NCBI GenBank assembly: GCA_027031185.1
Contig: JALVEF010000388.1
Span: forward strand, 1 to 8,823
Direction of reading: 5' to 3'
Length of the DNA stretch: 8,823 nt
From: Saprospiraceae bacterium
Lineage (GTDB): Bacteria; Bacteroidota; Bacteroidia; Chitinophagales; Saprospiraceae
The position numbers and the translations under genes were made by a program. Shown one piece after another: positions 6,601 through 8,823 of this stretch. A model generated the notes under the pieces. That model had not been told where the DNA came from. It made no database searches and saw nothing but the letters and a program-made list of their open reading frames with translations. The first letter of the stretch is position 1. Each line of letters starts with the position of its first letter.

Positions 6601-7780
6601 CGGGACATCCCGAAGCATCGGAGACCGTCACGGCATATTGTCCGGCGCAAAGTCCGGAAACACTGCTGCCGGATGCACCTGTACTCCAAGAATAGGTGTA
6701 AGGCGCCGTACCACTGACGATAGTCACTTCGGCATTGCCGTCGCAATTTCCATTGCAGGTGACATCATTGGCGCTCAGGGTAAATACCAAATCGGATGAA
6801 CCGGACTGCAGTACCTCGGTAGAACCCACAGCTGTACAGCCATTGGCATCTGTCACCGTCACCGAATACGTCCCGGGGGCCAAGCCCATAATTGTCATAC
6901 TAGTCTGCCCGTTGGACCAAAGGTAGGTATAGCCGGGGGTGCCGCCTGACGGGCTGGCCGATGCGCTGCCGGATGAAGTGCCGGAGCAACCTGACGGGGC
7001 GGAAGTAACGGACACCTGAAGCGCCGGCGGCTCATTGACGGTAGCCTGATCCACAGCCGAACAGCCATTGGCATCCGTCACCGTCACCGAATACGTCCCG
7101 GGGCATAGTCCCGTAATGTGGTCTGTCGTCTGTGTCGTGCCGCTCCATTGGTAAGTATAGGGCGGCGTTCCTGTCATGGGCATGGTCGTCGCTGTACCGT
7201 CACAGCTGCCCGCACAGGTGGCATCGGTAGCCGTCGTGCCGAGCCAAATCCCCTCAGGAGACATTTCAACCGTCACGGTACCCACGGCCGTGCAGCCGTT
7301 GGCGTCTGTGACCGTTACGGAGTAGTCGCCGGCTGACAGATTGTAGGCGACCCAGAAAGTCTGGGCAGCCGGATCACTCCATTGCAAGGTGTAGGGCGGA
7401 GTGCCGCCATAGGCCAATACGCCGGCGGTGCCATCGTCACTCACATCACAAGTCTCGTAGGAGGAGTTCATCACGAGGCTGATCGGGGCCGGTTGGGAAA
7501 TATAAACAGCCCCTACCTGCGTAGCTCCCGTATTTTCCGTTACGGTCACAGAGTAAGCCCCCTCATCCAGATTGGAAATGGTGGCCGTGGTCTCACCGTT
7601 GGACCATTGGTAGGTGTAATTGCCGCCGTTTCCGTTGAGTACCACAACAGTGGCGCTGCCGTCAGCCGCTCCGTTGCAGGTAATGTCCGTGCCAGTCACC
7701 TGAATCGAAAATGCCAGCAGCGATTCTGACAGAAACAGGGAAAACAACAACATGAAAAGCGTAGAAATACTTTTGCCCAT
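3620..7780 (-). CDS. T9SS-secreted SprB-repeat / SdrD-B domain surface protein
   Basis: This 1386-residue protein is predicted to be exported by Sec and then the type IX system to the cell surface or medium. A signal peptide covers about residues 1-23 (hydrophobic core 8-22, likely cleavage after LLA). Eleven SprB-type repeats of about 75 residues follow (24-862), each with a DG.A.V stretch, GGTPPYTYxWSxG, a GLxxGxYSVTVTD segment and usually two cysteines. Next come two SdrD-B-like modules (863-978 and 979-1104) with Asp/Asn-rich EF-hand-like loops (DLNSNGIQD, DDDQNGFQYDG), a family known to bind calcium. Residues 1105-1205 resemble a PKD/Ig-like domain with Cys1106, 1122, 1181, 1187 and 1204. 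A fibronectin-like region (1206-1303) precedes the type A sorting domain (1305-1386, FPNPASD then GTYFVKV). Adhesion, gliding or matrix formation are plausible roles by analogy with SprB, the far larger gliding adhesin of Flavobacterium, but are not shown here. It has its own promoter and terminator, so it appears monocistronic. Confidence 0.9.
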   Translation of the reverse strand: MGKSISTLFMLLFSLFLSESLLAFSIQVTGTDITCNGAADGSATVVVLNGNGGNYTYQWSNGETTATISNLDEGAYSVTVTENTGATQVGAVYISQPAPISLVMNSSYETCDVSDDGTAGVLAYGGTPPYTLQWSDPAAQTFWVAYNLSAGDYSVTVTDANGCTAVGTVTVEMSPEGIWLGTTATDATCAGSCDGTATTMPMTGTPPYTYQWSGTTQTTDHITGLCPGTYSVTVTDANGCSAVDQATVNEPPALQVSVTSAPSGCSGTSSGSASASPSGGTPGYTYLWSNGQTSMTIMGLAPGTYSVTVTDANGCTAVGSTEVLQSGSSDLVFTLSANDVTCNGNCDGNAEVTIVSGTAPYTYSWSTGASGSSVSGLCAGQYAVTVSDASGCPVVQTFFIGEPDPIGLSFSATDASCGATDGTATVTASGGNGGYTYAWSTGQTTATATGLGPGTYSVTVTDQLGCSATGQVDVGVSGTGITATISSEPASCSDSNDGSATVTVTSGTPPYVYEWSNGATGSTATGLAAGDYSVTIMDAVGCPLVLQTTVTAPPPIDITITTTPASCGQANGSASATVSGGVGGYTYLWSNGDTTPTITDLPAGNYTLAVADANLCLANETVTVEQSGGQVIASATSTPVSCNGGSDGTASIGIDSGTPPYSFEWSTGETTQSITGLTAGGYGWTVTDASGCMATGMVQVTQPDALQLTTESQPASCGVDNGMASVTVSGGTPPYTYKWNDPFGQTGYAAMNLAPGTYIVLVTDANGCTANATVEVESIDGFTCNAMVSSSYNGADISSIGGSDGAATVVMNGGNPGYFSFAWSNGQTTQQITGLSAGTYSVVVKDDLTGCTCESSVTLQDPAKIGDLVWLDLNSNGIQDAGEMGIEGVQVNLTGTSDNGLMLDLTTTTDASGMYMFTLAPGTYKLTFTLPPNHDFTVADAGGDDAVDSDVDTATGMTTMVSLSSGVYDDSWDAGLIKTCVAVGDFVWYDDDQNGFQYDGVAGVAGVTVELISAGPDGLFKTADDVVEQTTSTDASGHYLFDCVLPGTYVVRFSNIPAGYEFSPPDAVFNDGKDSDAGEDGYTSPFDVSLATGDNLTIDAGIHTLCDNVTNPGTIGYDQSICPGQVPNQLVTVTPPSGGSGAFEYIWMKAEPGAQFEIIPGSTTPDYQPPALYTTTRYRKCVRRAGCVAYLEPPAVTITVMDTCGGNFVSISASMIQQGQAVQIEWMTVSEQDGFKYQIERSANGEDFTVMDYMPGYGNTGGPNQYKYVDEHPRVGTNFYRVVMKGANGFEMASNVVKVLVHEPGVDMAVFPNPASDVFYVDAMKKVLNDGLVEVFGADGKLVKAFVLSAGEAGPRKFLVDNLSGGTYFVKVTVGGQLRVMKLNLE
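3623..3868 (-). other. T9SS type A C-terminal sorting domain (residues 1305-1386)
   Basis: The last 82 residues carry the hallmarks of the Por secretion C-terminal domain: FPNPASD at 1311-1317, a central VFGADGKLV stretch at 1335-1343, then NLSGGTYFVKV at 1362-1372 and a short basic-hydrophobic terminal strand. This domain targets the protein to the outer-membrane T9SS translocon and is normally removed or replaced by a surface anchor. Its presence implies a full T9SS elsewhere in the genome. Confidence 0.9.
4469..5194 (-). other. Two SdrD-B-like modules (residues 863-1104)
   Basis: Both modules open with the family signature, KIGDLVWLDLNSNGIQD at 864-880 and VGDFVWYDDDQNGFQYDG at 983-1000, run through a VxGVxVxL strand, and end with GTYxxxF segments followed by DSD/DAG stretches. 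The alternating Asp/Asn/Gly loops are the expected calcium sites. In staphylococcal Sdr proteins such B repeats act as a stiff calcium-dependent stalk; the same spacer role between the repeat array and the C-terminal domains is inferred here. Confidence 0.82.
5471..5498. repeat. 28-base identical segment in repeat 10 (partner 7286-7313)
   Basis: These 28 bases are identical to 7286-7313 in repeat 2, about 1.8 kb away. Both encode VTDANGCTA-type sequence on the minus strand but use a different codon set from the 3/4 pair. The separation of 1815 bases is a multiple of three, so recombination between the copies would keep the frame. Confidence 0.75.
6836..6878. repeat. 43-base near-identical segment in repeat 4 (partner 7061-7103)
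   Basis: This stretch matches 7061-7103 in repeat 3 at 42 of 43 positions; the only difference is T versus C at 6851/7076. It encodes the SVTVTDANGCxAV segment on the minus strand. The surrounding sequence of the two repeats is clearly less similar, so the conservation is local. Confidence 0.8.
7061..7103. repeat. 43-base near-identical segment in repeat 3 (partner 6836-6878)
   Basis: This is the direct-repeat partner of 6836-6878, 225 bases away, which equals exactly one repeat unit (75 codons). A pair of this kind can support in-frame gain or loss of one unit by recombination or replication slippage. Confidence 0.8.
7286..7313. repeat. 28-base identical segment in repeat 2 (partner 5471-5498)
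   Basis: Partner of 5471-5498. The two flanking regions diverge immediately outside the identical block, in both codons and residues. Confidence 0.75.
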
Positions 7781-7905
7781 CGGAGTTTATTCTTTTTGTT
7801 GGATCGCAAAATGCGAACAATTAAACACAACCGGAACGCTCTACCTTGCTGCGGCAGGGCCGGAAATGGTAGAAATGCGTATTGAAATCGGAAATTGGGC
7901 AATAG
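7781..7905 (-). other. Leader region of the surface-protein mRNA
   Basis: About 120 bases lie between the predicted transcription start and the ATG at 7780. No Shine-Dalgarno is apparent. Two possible weak RNA hairpins are visible: TCGCA/TGCGA (7804-7808 with 7812-7816, three-base loop), and TCTACC/GGTAGA (7840-7845 with 7868-7873), extendable by CGC/GCG across a small bulge. Short stems like these can occur by chance, so no regulatory role is assigned. Confidence 0.35.
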
Positions 7906-7936
7906 CAAAGTTAGGTTTAATAAGTTTGAAAAGCAA
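7906..7936 (-). promoter_or_regulatory. Bacteroidota-type promoter of the surface-protein gene
   Basis: On the minus strand TTG at 7936-7934 is followed after 20 bases by TAACTTTG at 7913-7906. Both elements and their spacing agree with the Bacteroidota consensus. Transcription would start near 7900, giving a leader of about 120 bases. The site is in the only sizeable intergenic gap upstream of this gene, which supports independent transcription from cvpA. Confidence 0.65.
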
Positions 7937-8029
7937 CAAAGCCACTCTTTTTTTTTGGTGGGTACATCAAAAAATACCGAAAGTATTGAACACCAACATT
8001 TTACGCAGATAATAATCTGTTAATTTAGC

Positions 8030-8614
8030 CTACTGCAACGGACCATCTCCGATATCCTCCTCTTCTCCACCAGTCTCCTGCTCCAGCGGATCATGCTTCA
8101 TCCGCTCTAAGTACTTAGTAGCAAAATCCTTAAAATCTTGTACCACCGGCTTGACTTGTGCAATGTATGACAGCGAGGCGTCTGGAAGTTTTTCCATATA
8201 TGGATACGTAAAAGAGGCGTATCGGGTTTGTTCCTTGACAAAGCCGGCTTTGACTCCAAACAACAATAACCAACTGTATATCATGAGATAAAACCCGGCC
8301 ATCAACGCACCGCCAAAGATCTTGTTTAACACGTTGATCCTCATTTTAGTGAATAAACTTTCCATCAATTTGGCCGCAATCCTAAAAAGCAGGAATACGG
8401 TGATGAAGGTCAGCACAAATCCCACAATGAACATCATTGGAGATTCTGAAAAATGATCCTCCAAAAACTTGGTCATATAAGGCGAAAACATCATGGCTGC
8501 CAAAATCCCAAAGGCAATGGCCAGAATCGAAAAAACCGCACGGATAATACCGCGCGTGAAACCAATGTAGAAGCCGTAGACAAAGAAGACTAAGAAAATC
8601 AAGTCCAGCGACAT
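8030..8614 (-). CDS. CvpA family inner-membrane protein
   Basis: This 194-residue protein resembles the CvpA (colicin V production) family. It has four predicted membrane segments at about residues 4-21, 23-44, 59-80 and 99-121. The first pair contains the family's YGFYIGFTRGIIR stretch (13-25) with glycines and a basic turn, and the third and fourth are separated by a basic cytoplasmic-type loop (KLMESLFTKMR). The C-terminal tail (about 122-194) is soluble and ends in an acidic run, GGEEED. Length is typical for Bacteroidota members. The molecular role of CvpA is not settled; in Escherichia coli it is needed for colicin V export and has been linked to purF expression and envelope stress. The gene starts with ATG at 8614 and ends in TAG at 8030-8032. 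Its sequence is visibly more AT-rich than the genes to its left. No functional link to its neighbours is seen. Confidence 0.85.
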   Translation of the reverse strand: MSLDLIFLVFFVYGFYIGFTRGIIRAVFSILAIAFGILAAMMFSPYMTKFLEDHFSESPMMFIVGFVLTFITVFLLFRIAAKLMESLFTKMRINVLNKIFGGALMAGFYLMIYSWLLLFGVKAGFVKEQTRYASFTYPYMEKLPDASLSYIAQVKPVVQDFKDFATKYLERMKHDPLEQETGGEEEDIGDGPLQ

Positions 8615-8661
8615 AAGGCGTTATTTGGTGAAAAAGGCCCGGCCCCTAACACGTAGTAGTT

Positions 8662-8675
8662 CATAGCTAGCTATG
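8662..8675. promoter_or_regulatory. 14-bp perfect palindrome in the cvpA leader
   Basis: CATAGCTAGCTATG is a perfect palindrome without spacer, lying between the predicted cvpA -7 element (8694-8701) and the cvpA ATG at 8614. Its place just downstream of the likely transcription start would suit an operator for a dimeric regulator. It could also be a chance palindrome; no regulator gene is nearby. Confidence 0.3.
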
Positions 8676-8693
8676 TGATCAGTCGGTGCGTCA

Positions 8694-8701
8694 CAAAAGT
8701 A
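8694..8701 (-). promoter_or_regulatory. -7 element upstream of cvpA
   Basis: The minus strand reads TACTTTTG, an exact TAnnTTTG match, about 80 bases ahead of the cvpA start. A well-spaced TTG at -33 is not visible; the only nearby TTG (8715-8713) is too close at 11 bases. The promoter is therefore only partly supported. Confidence 0.4.
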
Positions 8702-8718
8702 GCAAAAAAAGGCAACTA

Positions 8719-8823
8719 TCAGCCTACGCTAAAATGTAACTGTTTAGGTGCTCCTGTTTTTAGGGATAAAATAGGCATTTTTGTTCCTGTTGAAGCCAGT
8801 ATGTACAGATCAAACCGGTTTAC
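8719..8823 (-). CDS. Possible C-terminal end of an unidentified gene (partial)
   Basis: A minus-strand frame is open from the window edge at 8823 to a TGA at 8721-8719, giving 34 residues that include RFDLYILAST and end in QLHFSVG. The stop lies just upstream of the cvpA -7 element, a natural place for the end of a preceding same-strand gene. An open frame of this length has a fair chance of arising at random (roughly one in five per frame), and I do not recognise the protein. Confidence 0.3.
   Translation of the reverse strand, partial: VNRFDLYILASTGTKMPILSLKTGAPKQLHFSVG

Larger units (their letters stand above)
5195..7711 (-). repeat. Array of eleven SprB-type repeats (residues 24-862)
   Basis: Approximate unit boundaries in residues are 24-99, 100-176, 177-252, 253-327, 328-403, 404-477, 478-553, 554-627, 628-703, 704-778 and 779-862. 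Units are about 74-77 residues (roughly 225 bases); only the last is longer. Most have one cysteine near the start (TC or SC) and one in a TDxxGC motif near the end. Repeat 1 lacks the second cysteine (TENTGAT). Repeats 3 and 5 have two extra cysteines each. Some units are nearly identical at DNA level over short stretches, while others have diverged well. Confidence 0.88.

Noticed and set aside
5195..7711. Regular repeats considered as a CRISPR or satellite array
   Set aside because: The period is about 225 bases, the units are diverged, and all are in one open coding frame; there is no short repeat-spacer pattern.
7947..7955. Run of nine T on the plus strand
   Set aside because: No hairpin or plus-strand gene precedes it, so it is not supported as a terminator; probably part of an AT-rich intergenic stretch.
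7752..8012. 86-codon plus-strand frame in the gap upstream of the surface-protein gene
   Set aside because: It overlaps the surface-protein start and promoter, lacks a promoter match or recognisable product, and ends in low-complexity AT-rich sequence.
8006..8019. CAGAT/ATCTG hairpin just after cvpA as a terminator
   Set aside because: The stem has only five AT-rich pairs and no T-run follows on the minus strand.
8754..8783. Plus-strand promoter for a gene to the right (CATTTTTG at 8776-8783)
   Set aside because: It has one mismatch in the TA positions, no TTG at the right spacing, and no plus-strand gene visible.

Overview
The window comes from a member of the Bacteroidota, probably near the Saprospiria or Chitinophagales; the phylum is well supported and the class is a guess. 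The support is a secreted protein built of SprB-type repeats with a type IX secretion (T9SS) C-terminal sorting domain, four sites matching or close to the Bacteroidota promoter consensus (TTG, then TAnnTTTG), absence of clear Shine-Dalgarno sequences, and Bacteroidota-style forms of the aromatic-catabolism enzymes. No RNA gene, CRISPR array, insertion sequence or phage gene was found.

Layout. (1) 85-2413, plus strand: a promoter followed by a two-gene tyrosine/phenylalanine catabolic unit, homogentisate 1,2-dioxygenase (hmgA) then 4-hydroxyphenylpyruvate dioxygenase (hppD). The two enzymes act in sequence: HppD makes homogentisate and HmgA opens its ring. (2) 2424-2464: a perfect 20-bp inverted repeat between convergent genes. 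(3) 2470-3456, minus strand: a LuxE-like acyl-protein synthetase/acyltransferase of the adenylate-forming type, with its start reassigned here to 3456. (4) 3562-3596: an intrinsic terminator for the large gene to its right. (5) 3620-7780, minus strand: a 1386-residue surface protein with a signal peptide, eleven SprB-type repeats, two SdrD-B-like modules, a PKD/Ig-like region, a fibronectin-like region and a T9SS sorting domain. (6) 7781-8029: an intergenic leader with a good promoter for that gene. (7) 8030-8614, minus strand: a CvpA-family inner-membrane protein with its own -7 element. (8) 8719-8823, minus strand: possibly the last 34 codons of a gene cut by the window edge.

The two dioxygenases form a clear metabolic unit. 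The LuxE-like protein, the surface protein and CvpA each have their own promoter or terminator signals, so they look like independent units. I see no clearly new multi-gene system. The most interesting items are the internal structure of the repeat protein (extra cysteine pairs in repeats 3 and 5, DNA-level near-identity between some repeats), the orphan LuxE-like enzyme, and the promoters placed almost on top of start codons.
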